From contig CAMGEK010000003.1 of NCBI GenBank assembly GCA_946055105.1, positions 1 to 49,529 of the forward strand: 49,529 nucleotides of DNA, written 5' to 3'. The position numbers and the translations under genes were made by a program. Numbering within the stretch: the stretch's first letter is position 1; every line of letters starts with the position of its first letter. Positions 24,820 through 32,136 of this stretch are shown here, in pieces. This DNA comes from an uncultured Clostridia bacterium. GTDB lineage: Bacteria; Bacillota; Clostridia; Christensenellales; Borkfalkiaceae. The notes below the pieces were generated by a model that made no database searches, was not told the DNA's origin, and saw only the letters and a list, made by a program, of their open reading frames with translations.

Positions 24820-24852
24820 GTGGGAGAGAGGCGAGCCTCTCGCAACTACCAC
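24820..24852 (+). promoter_or_regulatory. probable L1-binding leader upstream of rplA
   Basis: GTGG (24820) pairs with CCAC (24849-24852) and encloses GAGAGG-CGAG-CCTCTC (24826-24841). The flanking bases GTGGGAGA and GCAACTACCAC match the rplK copy. The rplA ribosome site follows directly, so protein binding could block translation. Confidence 0.5.
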
Positions 24853-24866
24853 GAGGAGGATAATTC

Positions 24867-25556
24867 ATGAAATACGGTAAGAAATATGCCGACAGCGTAA
24901 AGGCTTACGACCGCTCCAAAGCGTACGAAGCGAACGAGGCGGTCGGGCTTGTGCTCGAAAACGCGAAGGCGAAATTCGACGAGACGATCGAACTGCACGT
25001 CCGTCTCGGGATCGATCCCCGTCAGGCGGATCAGCAGGTTCGCGGCGTGCTCGTATTGCCGCACGGAACGGGTAAAGTCAAGAAGGTGCTCGTCATTGCG
25101 AAGGGCGCGAGAGCGGACGCGGCGCAGGCTGCGGGCGCGGATTACGTCGGCGCGGAAGAGATGATTCAGAAGATTCAGACGGAGAATTGGTTCGATTTCG
25201 ACGTCATGATCACCACTCCCGATATGATGGGCGTCGTCGGACGCATCGGTCGTATTCTCGGTCCCAAGGGCTTGATGCCCAACCCCAAATCGGGAACGGT
25301 CACGATGGACGTCGCGAAAGCGGTCGCCGAAGTGAAAGCGGGTAAAGTGGAATACCGTCTGGATAAGACGGCGATCATTCACTGCCCGATCGGTAAGAAG
25401 AGCTTCGGCGCGGAGAAGATCTCGGAGAACTTCAACGCATTGATGGACGCGATCGTGAAAGCGAAACCCGCGGCGGCGAAAGGACAGTATATCAAGAGCG
25501 TATCGCTCACGAGTACGATGGGTCCCGGCGTCAAAGTCAATTATAACAAAATCTGA
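24867..25556 (+). CDS. rplA: 50S ribosomal protein L1
   Basis: 229 residues. Marks are [48 protein letters not shown] and a C-terminal [14 protein letters not shown]. It binds 23S rRNA at the L1 stalk and is an established translational repressor of its own operon in other bacteria. The ribosome site is GAGGAGG. Confidence 0.97.
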   Translation: MKYGKKYADSVKAYDRSKAYEANEAVGLVLENAKAKFDETIELHVRLGIDPRQADQQVRGVLVLPHGTGKVKKVLVIAKGARADAAQAAGADYVGAEEMIQKIQTENWFDFDVMITTPDMMGVVGRIGRILGPKGLMPNPKSGTVTMDVAKAVAEVKAGKVEYRLDKTAIIHCPIGKKSFGAEKISENFNALMDAIVKAKPAAAKGQYIKSVSLTSTMGPGVKVNYNKI

Positions 25557-25567
25557 ACGAAAAACGC

Positions 25568-25596
25568 TTGACGTTCGTTCAAAAAACCGCTATACT
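25568..25596 (+). promoter_or_regulatory. sigma-A promoter of rplJ-rplL
   Basis: TTGACG, 17 bases, TATACT, immediately after rplA. It separates rplJL transcription from the upstream operon. Confidence 0.85.
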
Positions 25597-25611
25597 ATAA
25601 CGGTAAAATTT

Positions 25612-25727
25612 CATGCCGCAGACGGCGGGCGCGTGGAAACGCTTAATTTTGCCCGCTCAGGTAAAGAGTCGTGAACCCGCGCAATGGCGGGAGAGCTCCG
25701 TGCCGTTCTGCGGTACGGAGCATTTTA
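25612..25727 (+). promoter_or_regulatory. ribosomal protein L10 leader with terminator
   Basis: The leader contains GCCGCAGACGGCGGGC, a GCGGGC/GCCCGC pairing and the AGGTAAAG strand typical of the L10(L12)4-binding leader of Bacillota rplJ. It ends in an intrinsic terminator: GCTCCGTGCCG (25695-25705) with CGGTACGGAGC (25711-25721), then TTTT. Excess L10 complex would favour termination. Confidence 0.75.
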
Positions 25728-25789
25728 TATACGCGCACCGATGATCGGGCGCGCGGAATCGGGCGCATTTGCGCTTTCAGGAGGTAAAC

Positions 25790-26287
25790 ATGTCGGCAAA
25801 TTTAGAAGCGAAAAAGGCGATCGTAGAAGAGATCAAAAGCAAGATCGAAGGGAGCAAGTCGGTTGTGCTTGCAAACTACAATAAGTTGACCGTCGCGGAA
25901 GTCACCGATCTTCGGAACCGGTTCAGAAACGCTAACAGCGAGTATAAAGTTTATAAGAACACGCTCGTGAGAAAGGCGTTCGACGAACTCGGCGTCAAAG
26001 ATTTCGATAACGACCTCAACGGCACGACCGCCGTGGTATTCTGTCCGGACGAGACGAGCGCATGCTCCATTTTCGCCAAGGCAGTCAAGGAAAATCCCGC
26101 GCTGGAAGAGAAGATCGTTCCCAAGTGCGCATACGTAAGCGGCGCATACGTGGACAAGGCGGGAGTGAAGACGCTCGCGGCGATTCCTTCGAGAGAGGTA
26201 TTGATCGCGAAAATGTTGGGTTGCTTGCAGGCGCCCATCGCAAATCTGGCGTATGTATTGAACAGCATCGCGCAGAACAAAAATTAA
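25790..26287 (+). CDS. rplJ: 50S ribosomal protein L10
   Basis: 165 residues starting MSANLEAKK. Marks are KSVVLANYNKLTVAEVTDLR, YKVYKNTLVRKAF and the C-terminal helix that binds L7/L12 dimers. ATG 25790 follows AGGAGGT. An upstream in-frame ATG would place the start ahead of that site. rplL follows after 21 bases. Confidence 0.97.
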   Translation: MSANLEAKKAIVEEIKSKIEGSKSVVLANYNKLTVAEVTDLRNRFRNANSEYKVYKNTLVRKAFDELGVKDFDNDLNGTTAVVFCPDETSACSIFAKAVKENPALEEKIVPKCAYVSGAYVDKAGVKTLAAIPSREVLIAKMLGCLQAPIANLAYVLNSIAQNKN

Positions 26288-26308
26288 AAATTTCAGGAGG
26301 AATCTAAA

Positions 26309-26680
26309 ATGGATGTTCAGAAGTTGATTGAAGAAGTAAAAGCAATGACCGTCGTTGAGCTCAACGACCTTGTAAAAGCGCTCGAAGCGGAATTCGGCGT
26401 AAGCGCGGCGGCTCCCGTAGCGGCGGCAGGCGCGGCGGCAGGCGCGGAAGCGGCTCCCGCAGCGGAAGAAAAGACGGAGTTCAACATCGTTCTCAAAGAG
26501 ATCGGCGCGAACAAGATCGCCGTCATCAAAGTCGTCCGCGAATTCACGGGGCTCGGACTTGCGGAAGCGAAGAAAGCCGTCGAGACGATGGGCGTTCTCA
26601 AAGAAGCCGTTCCCAAGGCGGATGCGGAAGCAGCGGTTGCAAAGCTCAAAGAAGCAGGCGCTACGGCCGTTATGGAGTAA
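26309..26680 (+). CDS. rplL: 50S ribosomal protein L7/L12
   Basis: 123 residues. The N-terminal dimerisation helix ([18 protein letters not shown]), an Ala-rich flexible hinge (about 35-55) and the factor-binding C-terminal domain ([31 protein letters not shown]) are all present. The ribosome site is AGGAGG. Confidence 0.98.
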   Translation: MDVQKLIEEVKAMTVVELNDLVKALEAEFGVSAAAPVAAAGAAAGAEAAPAAEEKTEFNIVLKEIGANKIAVIKVVREFTGLGLAEAKKAVETMGVLKEAVPKADAEAAVAKLKEAGATAVME

Positions 26681-26699
26681 TTCCGAACAAACGCAAAAC

Positions 26700-26727
26700 A
26701 AACCCGTTCCTTCGAGCGGGTTTTTTT
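26700..26727 (+). terminator. intrinsic terminator of rplJL
   Basis: AAACCCG (26700-26706) pairs with CGGGTTT (26717-26723), followed by a run of seven T. Confidence 0.85.
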
Positions 26728-26775
26728 GTTGCCCGAACGTCGTGCGACCGTCGGAAATACCGTCGTCTGCGCAAC

Positions 26776-27325
26776 GGAGAGAGAAAGCGCGGGAGCGCGC
26801 GGACGGCTGCTGTTCTGAGACAGGCGTTTGTCTGTGTCGTACAGAAGAGCGCGGAAGCGGAAATCGGGTCTTCGGAATGGAGAGGGAAAGCGCGGAAGCG
26901 GAAATCGGTTCTTCGGAATGGAAGGGCGGCGTTTATCGGCGCGACGGAGAACGGCGATCGTAACGGAGAGGGAAAGCGCGGGAGAGCGCGGACGGCTGCT
27001 GTTCTGAGACGGGCGTTTGTCTGTTTCGTACAGAAGAGCGCGGAAGCGGAAATCGGTTCTTCGGAATGGAAGGGCGGCATTTATCGGCGCGACGGAGAAC
27101 GGCGATCGCAACGGAGAGGGAGAGCGCAGGAGCGCGCGGACGGCTGCTGTTCTGAGACGGGCGTTTGTCTGTGTCGTACAGAAGAGCGCGGGAGCGGAAA
27201 TCGGTTCTTCGGAATGGAGAGGGAGAGCGCGGAAGCGGAAATCAGCTCTTCGGAATGGAAGGGCGGCGTTTATCGGCGCGATGAAGAACGGCGATCTAAC
27301 GGAGAGGGAAAGCGCGGGCGTCGGA
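26776..27325. repeat. tandem intergenic repeat array, three units of about 150-187 bp plus a partial
   Basis: Units begin at about 26776, 26960 and 27110, with a partial fourth at about 27298. Each runs ACGGAGAGGGAAAGCGCGGG, CGGACGGCTGCTGTTCTGAG, GGCGTTTGTCTGT, GTACAGAAGAGCGCGG, AAATCGGTTCTTCGGAATGG, TTTATCGGCGCGA and GAACGGCGATCG. Units 1 and 3 carry an extra internal copy of the AGAGGGA...CGGAATGG segment, and unit 2 lacks it. Every unit has TTCTG and CAGAA arms that could form a hairpin. It fills the gap between rplL and the lipoprotein gene. No gene is credible here on either strand. Confidence 0.85.
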
Positions 27326-27380
27326 AAGCGTCGAAACGGACGAATTTTCCAAGATTTCACCGCCAACGGCGCAAAAGCAC

Positions 27381-27409
27381 TTGACGGAATGGCGAAATAC
27401 AGGTAAAAT
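27381..27409 (+). promoter_or_regulatory. sigma-A promoter of the cyclophilin-like lipoprotein
   Basis: TTGACG, 17 bases, TAAAAT, about 40 bases before the start codon. Confidence 0.75.
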
Positions 27410-27450
27410 AAAGAGGAATCATTGCGAAGCGATCGTAAGGAGGGATTACA

Positions 27451-28329
27451 GTGAAAGGGAAAATCATGCGTAAAACGGCGCTTGCCGCGGCGGCGTTGCT
27501 TGCAGTCTGCTCGTCGGCGGCGCTTACGGGTTGTACGACCGACCGCCCCGAGATTACCATAACCTATACGTTCAACGGAAAGGATTACGAGGTAGACTAC
27601 ACGCTGTCGAGAAAGACCGCGCCGAAAACGGTTCAGCACTTCATCGAGCTTGCCGACGCGAAGTATTTCGACGGGCTGTGCGTGCACGATTACACTTCGA
27701 GCGGGCTCTATACGGGCGGTTATACCTATTCGAACGGCGAACTGACTGAAAAGGACTATTATTCGGCGGTAAAAGATCTTTCGCTCACGCAATCGGTATT
27801 TTTCTCCGAAGAGAACCGTACGCCGCTGTATTCCGTTTACGGAGAGTTCGAGAAGAACGGCGTGGAATTGGTCTCCGGCAGCAAATATACCCATTCCGCG
27901 GGCGCGCTCGTCATGTATTATACCTCCAAGGGCGACGACAATACCCGCGTCACGACGCTCCGCAACGACGACGGCAAGAAAAACGACGGCGAAGCGTATC
28001 AGGAAAACTGCCTGTATCAGTATAACAGCGCGACGTCGCTCTTCTACACCTATACGGGCTCGTCGTCCTCTACGCTGGACGAGCAGTACTGCGTATTCGG
28101 CATGGCTTCCGATTACGAGAACCAGATGAGCGGCGAAAACGGGCTTCTGACGGCGATCAGCGCGTATATCGAAGGACTTAACGACGAAGAGGGTTTCACG
28201 GAAGAGGTCAGAGTGACGCTCAACGGTTACGATCCCATACCGCAGGTGCGCGAATCGAAAATTCCCGCGACCTATCAGGTGCCCGTCGAGCCGATCGTCG
28301 TGAAATCGGTCGTCGTCAACCGCTATTGA
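27451..28329 (+). CDS. cyclophilin-like lipoprotein (peptidyl-prolyl isomerase fold)
   Basis: 292 residues. A signal peptide ends in the lipobox ALTGC (cysteine near 28). The mature part resembles a cyclophilin, with TAPKTVQHFIELADAKYFDGL and a strand around YTGGYTYSNG. Standard cyclophilins have F-H-R after the DGL segment, the Arg being catalytic. Here the sequence is VHDY, so the isomerase site is probably lost or altered. The GTG at 27451 is preferred because AAGGAGGG stands seven bases upstream. ATG 27466 has a weaker site. Confidence 0.75.
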   Translation: MKGKIMRKTALAAAALLAVCSSAALTGCTTDRPEITITYTFNGKDYEVDYTLSRKTAPKTVQHFIELADAKYFDGLCVHDYTSSGLYTGGYTYSNGELTEKDYYSAVKDLSLTQSVFFSEENRTPLYSVYGEFEKNGVELVSGSKYTHSAGALVMYYTSKGDDNTRVTTLRNDDGKKNDGEAYQENCLYQYNSATSLFYTYTGSSSSTLDEQYCVFGMASDYENQMSGENGLLTAISAYIEGLNDEEGFTEEVRVTLNGYDPIPQVRESKIPATYQVPVEPIVVKSVVVNRY

Positions 28330-28494
28330 CGCACAGAGACGAGGCCGCGCGCATGCGGCGAAATGGAAAAACGAGAGAGGACGGTTACCGCAATCCCCAT
28401 AGGGAATTTTTCGGAAAATTGTAAATTCAGAGTCAAGGGCTGTCGCAAGTTGAAAAAACTTGTCGACGGTCCTTTCGTTTGTCGCATGAAAAAC

Positions 28495-28523
28495 TTGAAT
28501 GAAACAAATTATTGTTATATAAT
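28495..28523 (+). promoter_or_regulatory. sigma-A promoter of the VOC-family gene
   Basis: TTGAAT, 17 bases, TATAAT, inside the AT-rich island, about 40 bases before the start codon. Confidence 0.8.
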
Positions 28524-28562
28524 AAACTCAACGATCAATAAAAATTTTCGGAGGAATTTGAA

Positions 28563-29020
28563 ATGAAATTTAGAAATCCAATGTTCGTGGTAACAAACAT
28601 TGAGAAATCTGTAGAATTTTATAAAAAGGTATTTGGACTTCATGTAGTTACGGACTTTGGAGCAAATAAGATCTTGACGGGCGGTTTATCGTTACAAACG
28701 CTTGAAAGCTGGAAAGCGTTTATAGGAACAGATAATATTTCATTTGGTAGCAATAGTTCGGAGATTTATTTTGAAGAGGATCATTTCGATGATTTTGTTG
28801 ATAACTAAAAAAGTGCGACGTGGAATACGTTCATCCTATTAAGGAGCATGCTTGGGGACAGAGAGTTGTCAGAATATACGATCCCGATAAGCATATTATA
28901 GAGATTGCTGAAAATATAAAAACGGTTTGCAGACGTTTTTTGGATAGCGGTATGACGCCGGAACAAGTTGCAGAAAGAATGGACGTGCCTATTAAATTTA
29001 TAAAAGCTTGTATTCGTTGA
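28563..29020 (+). pseudogene. VOC/glyoxalase-family protein split by a one-base deletion
   Basis: The first frame (28563-28808) starts MKFRNPMFVVTNIEKSVEFY, a VOC fold beginning, and stops after DDFVDN. The second frame (open from 28805, GTG at 28820) continues LKKCDVEYVHPIKEHAWGQR and ends with a helix-turn segment, SGMTPEQVAERMDVP. Joining them gives about 153 residues with no gap. A single missing A near 28803-28804 restores FVDKLKKCDVEYVH. VOC proteins include glyoxalases and bleomycin-type resistance proteins. The actual activity is unknown. Sequencing error is possible. Confidence 0.8.
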
Positions 29021-29113
29021 ATTCCAAGTTATCGGACGGTTGCGTTTTGTGGAAAAATATTATCAAAGCGTAGCATACGTTACGAGGAAAGTCTTGTGTT
29101 TTCAAAGTAAAAG

Positions 29114-29143
29114 AAAGGATAGCGAACCCTCGCTATCCTTTTA
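29114..29143. terminator. terminator shared by the VOC gene and the minus-strand gene
   Basis: AAAGGATAGCG (29114-29124) pairs with CGCTATCCTTT (29131-29141). T-runs stand on both strands, so it can serve the pseudogene (plus) and the 29213-30091 gene (minus). Confidence 0.75.
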
Positions 29144-29212
29144 CGTCGTCTGTTTCAAAAAGACTTGAATATGCAATATCGCGACGGTTCGGTCGTCGGG
29201 GCGCTCGCCGTC

Positions 29213-30091
29213 TTATTCGGGAAGAATGTTAGAAATTTTTCCGTCGCTGACGGAGACGCGGAAATAGCGCACGTCGTAAACGCGTTCGGCGCGCGGGAAA
29301 ACGAGCCCGACGCGGTCGCGTTCCGCCGTTATGACGACCGAACGGAAATCGCCGAGATACTCCCGCAGGACGGGCGCTTTCTCCCGCAGAGCGGGGGAGA
29401 GATAGGGCGCGCAGTCCGCTCCGACGAGCGCGCTTTCAAAGAGCGCGAGCGCATAGGTCGCTTCGGTCGGCTCGCGCGCCGCGCGCACGGTACAGGAGAC
29501 GAGCGAGCCGTTCTCCCAGACGCAACGCGCGGTATGACCGAGGCTGTCGTGAAAGGGGACGTCCGCTTCGAGCGCGTCTCCGCGGACGGCGGCTTTTCCT
29601 TCCGACAGAACGACTGCCTTTCCGTTGCGATCCACGAGCGCGAACGCGCTCTCGCTCTCGATCAGGAACAGCCCGTTCAGTTCCCGCACCGCGCTTTTTT
29701 CCAGGCAATCGGGCAGGTCGAGCAGGTGAAATCCGAGCTCGGTTTCCACGCTCAGCTGCAATTTTCCTTGCAGGCAGAGGGTAAGAAGGGCGTTTCCGAA
29801 TCTCTGTTGCCAGAGAACGCGGAGCGATTGGTCGGCGCGGAGAAAGCTGTCCGCATAAACGGCGACTCCGTCGGAGAGGTAGTACAGACTGACGTGCGGC
29901 GGCGGTTGGAGTAAAAATTCTTCGTCGAACCGGAACCGGACGGGAAGAAACTCTCCCGACGGCACGAGTTCGAGGAACAGACCGTCCTCCGTCCGAAGCT
30001 CTGCGGAGCGTTCAAAGAGATCGACGAGTCCGAGATGCGCGCCGTTTACGAACAGCGCGCAAGGTTTTTCCGCCAAAAAATAAACCCGCAT
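29213..30091 (-). CDS. uncharacterised 292-residue protein
   Basis: I do not recognise a family. The protein starts MRVYFLAEKPCALFVNGAHL and is dominated by short beta strands, with no signal peptide or membrane helix, so it looks cytosolic and beta-rich. Residues about 195-292 are more helical and end ERVYDVRYFRVSVSDGKI. It is divergent from the SANT-like regulator at 30151, the two sharing a 59-base gap with an inverted repeat. No Shine-Dalgarno precedes ATG 30091. GC content is like the main genome, so it is not part of the AT-rich island. Confidence 0.7.
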   Translation of the reverse strand: MRVYFLAEKPCALFVNGAHLGLVDLFERSAELRTEDGLFLELVPSGEFLPVRFRFDEEFLLQPPPHVSLYYLSDGVAVYADSFLRADQSLRVLWQQRFGNALLTLCLQGKLQLSVETELGFHLLDLPDCLEKSAVRELNGLFLIESESAFALVDRNGKAVVLSEGKAAVRGDALEADVPFHDSLGHTARCVWENGSLVSCTVRAAREPTEATYALALFESALVGADCAPYLSPALREKAPVLREYLGDFRSVVITAERDRVGLVFPRAERVYDVRYFRVSVSDGKISNILPE

Positions 30092-30111
30092 AAGTTATTA
30101 GATGTATAAAC

Positions 30112-30127
30112 TGACAAAATTATGTCA
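30112..30127. promoter_or_regulatory. inverted repeat TGACA-N6-TGTCA, possible operator
   Basis: A perfect 5-6-5 inverted repeat lies in the centre of the divergent gap between 30091 and 30151. On the minus strand it includes a TTGACA that could be a -35 box. It is a candidate site for the DNA-binding protein encoded alongside. Confidence 0.4.
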
Positions 30128-30150
30128 ACAATTTTTCCAGAGGTGGCGTT

Positions 30151-30723
30151 ATGAACAAAATCAACGGCTACACGGAAGAGGAAGCGACGGGATTGATCGA
30201 ATATATCTACACGGGAAAAAACGAAGGGAAAACGCTCTCCTATCTCTTCGAGACTTACGGACGCGATCACGGCAGAGCGAAGGGAAGCGTGCGCAATTAC
30301 TATTATAATTTTCTCAAAAGCACGTCCGACGAGCGCGTGAACCGCATTTTGAAGGGCAAGAATTTGCAGGCGGGCGTGATCCGACCGTTTACGGAGGAGG
30401 AGACGGACGCCATGCTGAAAGCGGTTCTGACCGAAAAGAGCAAGGGCATGTCCGTGCGGAAGGCGATCATGAACGTCTCCGACGGCGACGGACGGCTGAT
30501 GCTCCGCATGCAGAACAAGTACCGCAATCTCATGCGGAAACAGCCGGAACGGGTGGCAAAGGCGGCAAAGGAAGCAGGGATTTCCGAAGAAAAGAGTTTT
30601 TTACAGCGCAAGCTCGAACGGGAGATCGACGCGCTCTATTCCCGTCTCGCGATCGATCTGCGAAAGGAAAACGAGCGGCTCAAAGCGGAATTGGTAAAAT
30701 TGCGCAGCGAGCGCGGAGAATAA
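30151..30723 (+). CDS. SANT/Myb-like DNA-binding protein (RsfA-like), with C-terminal coiled coil
   Basis: 190 residues. Two Myb/SANT-like units are visible: about 7-55 (YTEEEATGLIEYIYTG through GSVRNYYYNFL) and about 79-130 (FTEEETDAMLKAVLTE through MQNKYRNLM). This resembles the RsfA type of prespore regulator in Bacillus and similar clostridial proteins. A long helix from about 145 to the end with heptad leucines looks like a coiled coil. The ribosome site is AGAGGTGG. DNA binding is inferred from the fold. The target is unknown. Confidence 0.65.
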   Translation: MNKINGYTEEEATGLIEYIYTGKNEGKTLSYLFETYGRDHGRAKGSVRNYYYNFLKSTSDERVNRILKGKNLQAGVIRPFTEEETDAMLKAVLTEKSKGMSVRKAIMNVSDGDGRLMLRMQNKYRNLMRKQPERVAKAAKEAGISEEKSFLQRKLEREIDALYSRLAIDLRKENERLKAELVKLRSERGE

Positions 30724-30746
30724 GCGAAGGATATTTTCACATTCTA
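30718..30746 (+). promoter_or_regulatory. possible sigma-G type promoter of the small membrane protein gene
   Basis: GAATA, a 17-base spacer and CATTCTA. Both boxes match the forespore sigma-G pattern (GHATR, about 18 bases, CATNHTA). The -35 overlaps the stop region of the upstream regulator gene. No sigma-A style pair is visible. Confidence 0.4.
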
Positions 30747-30751
30747 TAAGA

Positions 30752-30767
30752 GACGGGAAATCCCGTC
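30752..30767 (+). other. hairpin in front of the small-protein ribosome site
   Basis: GACGGG (30752-30757) pairs with CCCGTC (30762-30767) around AAAT, one base before GGGAGG. It keeps the ribosome site single-stranded just downstream. Confidence 0.4.
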
Positions 30768-30778
30768 GGGAGGATAGA

Positions 30779-30955
30779 ATGGAAAAGATGTTTTGTCTCG
30801 GACTCGTGCTCGGCGCGGTCGGCGGCGCGCTCGTCGTGGCGAACAGCTACAAAGCGCGCTGTCTCGTCAAAAAGAGTCAGGCGGAATTTACGCAGAAGAT
30901 GAACGACATGATCGACGAAAAACTGCAACAGGTCAAAAACAGCGCCGAGCAATGA
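30779..30955 (+). CDS. 58-residue single-pass membrane protein
   Basis: ATG 30779 has a clear GGGAGGATAGA ribosome site. The N-terminus is a Gly-rich membrane helix (FCLGLVLGAVGGALVVA, about 5-21). A basic stretch follows (YKARCLVKKSQ) and then an amphipathic helix to the end (FTQKMNDMIDEKLQQVK). It has the build of small YtxH-like membrane proteins but is shorter. It may be forespore-expressed, from the promoter candidate above. The function is unknown. Confidence 0.7.
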   Translation: MEKMFCLGLVLGAVGGALVVANSYKARCLVKKSQAEFTQKMNDMIDEKLQQVKNSAEQ

Positions 30956-31002
30956 GCAAAACGGGCGGTCGCTTGCGTTTCGCGCAGGGAATGCGGGCGA
31001 TG

Positions 31003-31039
31003 AAAAAAACGGGCGCGGCATCGCCGCACCCGTTTTTTT
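31003..31039 (+). terminator. intrinsic terminator
   Basis: AAAAAAACGGG and GCGGC pair with GCCGC and CCCGTTTTTTT around ATC, with one C-A mismatch. It ends the small-protein transcript. Confidence 0.85.
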
Positions 31040-31088
31040 GCGCCCGACGACCGACCGATCCGTTTGCGCCCGAAGTCTTTGATCTCTC

Positions 31089-31117
31089 TTGACAATCGCC
31101 GCGAAAAAGGGTACAAT
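31089..31117 (+). promoter_or_regulatory. sigma-A promoter of the DUF1848 gene
   Basis: TTGACA, 17 bases, TACAAT, followed by a short leader with GGAGAGG. Confidence 0.85.
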
Positions 31118-31133
31118 AACGGAGAGGTGGAAC

Positions 31134-32072
31134 ATGATCGTAAACGTCGGATGGAGAACGGACGTCGTCAATCATTATACGCGCTGGTTTCTCAACCGCC
31201 TGAAAGAGGGATTCGTCTATACGCGCAACCCCGTCTTTCCGAACGTCGTGACGAGGTACGAACTCACGCCGGAAAAGGTGGACGCGATCGTGTTCTGTTC
31301 CAAGAATTACGCTCCGATTCTGCCGTATATGAAAGAAATCTGCGCGCGGTTCCGCGTCTATTGTTTTTATACGGTCACGGCGTACGGGGCGGATCTCGAA
31401 CCGAATATTCCCCCCGACGAAGAGTCGGTAAAGACGTTGAAAGCGCTCTCCGCGATCGTCGGAAAAGAGCGGCTCGTCTGGCGGTACGATCCCGTTCTGC
31501 TGACGGAACGCTACACGGTCGAACGGCATTTCGAGCGGTTCGCCGCGCTTGCGGACGCGATCGGGGGGTCGGTGAGCCGTTGCGTGATCGGGTTTGTAGA
31601 GGCGTATCATAAGCTCTGGCGCACCATGCCCGAACTTACGCCCCTGTCCGAAGCGGAGAAACGGACGCTCGCGAAGGGGTTCGGCGCGCTTGCGGCGGAA
31701 AGACGGCTGCGCGTACAGTCGTGCGGCGAGTACGGAGATTTCGGCGAATACGGAATCGAAAAGCGCGGCTGTATCACGCTCAAAGACGTGGGAGACGCCA
31801 ACGGCTGCGTCTTCCGTTCCGTCCGTCATACGGGAAACAGGCAGGGCTGTCTGTGCGTGTCCTGCCGCGACGTCGGCGCGTACGACAGCTGTCCGAACGG
31901 TTGCAGGTACTGTTACGCGAACACCGATCCGCAGCTGACGGCGAGAAATATCGCGCTGCACGACGAAAATTCGCCCCTTCTGATCGGGACGGTGGGCAAA
32001 AACGACCGATTGCAACAGGGCGTACAGGAGAGTTGGCTCAGCGCGACGGTGCAGACGTCGCTCTTCGACTGA
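31134..32072 (+). CDS. DUF1848 family protein
   Basis: 312 residues, starting MIVNVGWRTDVVNHYTRWF. It matches the DUF1848 pattern: TRYELTPEKVDAIVFCSKN, FYFT-like FYTVTAYG, RYDPVLL, and a C-terminal cysteine cluster CLCVSCRDVGAYDSCPNGCRYCYAN. The cysteines suggest an iron-sulfur cluster and a distant link to radical-SAM-type barrels such as spore photoproduct lyase. No activity is established to my knowledge. ATG 31134 follows GGAGAGGTGG. Confidence 0.85.
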   Translation: MIVNVGWRTDVVNHYTRWFLNRLKEGFVYTRNPVFPNVVTRYELTPEKVDAIVFCSKNYAPILPYMKEICARFRVYCFYTVTAYGADLEPNIPPDEESVKTLKALSAIVGKERLVWRYDPVLLTERYTVERHFERFAALADAIGGSVSRCVIGFVEAYHKLWRTMPELTPLSEAEKRTLAKGFGALAAERRLRVQSCGEYGDFGEYGIEKRGCITLKDVGDANGCVFRSVRHTGNRQGCLCVSCRDVGAYDSCPNGCRYCYANTDPQLTARNIALHDENSPLLIGTVGKNDRLQQGVQESWLSATVQTSLFD

Positions 32073-32101
32073 AAAACAGGGGCGCAGACGGTGAAATTCC
32101 G

Positions 32102-32130
32102 TGGACAAAGCCGCGGAAATGTGGTACAAT
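32102..32130 (+). promoter_or_regulatory. sigma-A promoter of ruvX, directly abutting the start codon
   Basis: TGGACA, 17 bases, TACAAT with TGG before it. The -10 box ends six bases before ATG 32137, so transcription should start at or next to the A of the ATG. Confidence 0.7.
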
Positions 32131-32136
32131 GAAACT

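Larger units (their letters stand above)
28330..29160. other. AT-rich island
   Basis: From about 28400 to 29110 the base composition shifts abruptly to AT-rich against GC-rich surroundings. The island holds one broken gene with its own promoter, an imperfect hairpin near 28442-28467 (AAGTT/AACTT core) and a terminator at its right end. I see no transposase or clear terminal repeats. This is a likely recent acquisition. Confidence 0.7.

Noticed and set aside
26317-27894. 525-codon open frame on the minus strand across rplL and the repeat array
   Set aside because: It is antisense to rplL and the lipoprotein gene, has no ribosome site, and its periodic Arg/Pro/Ser-rich product simply mirrors the DNA repeats.
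28363-28566. 67-codon open frame before the VOC gene
   Set aside because: It lacks a ribosome site, contains the VOC promoter, and its sequence spans the composition change at the island border.
28330-29160. Insertion sequence carrying the VOC gene
   Set aside because: No transposase, terminal inverted repeat or target duplication could be identified at the borders.
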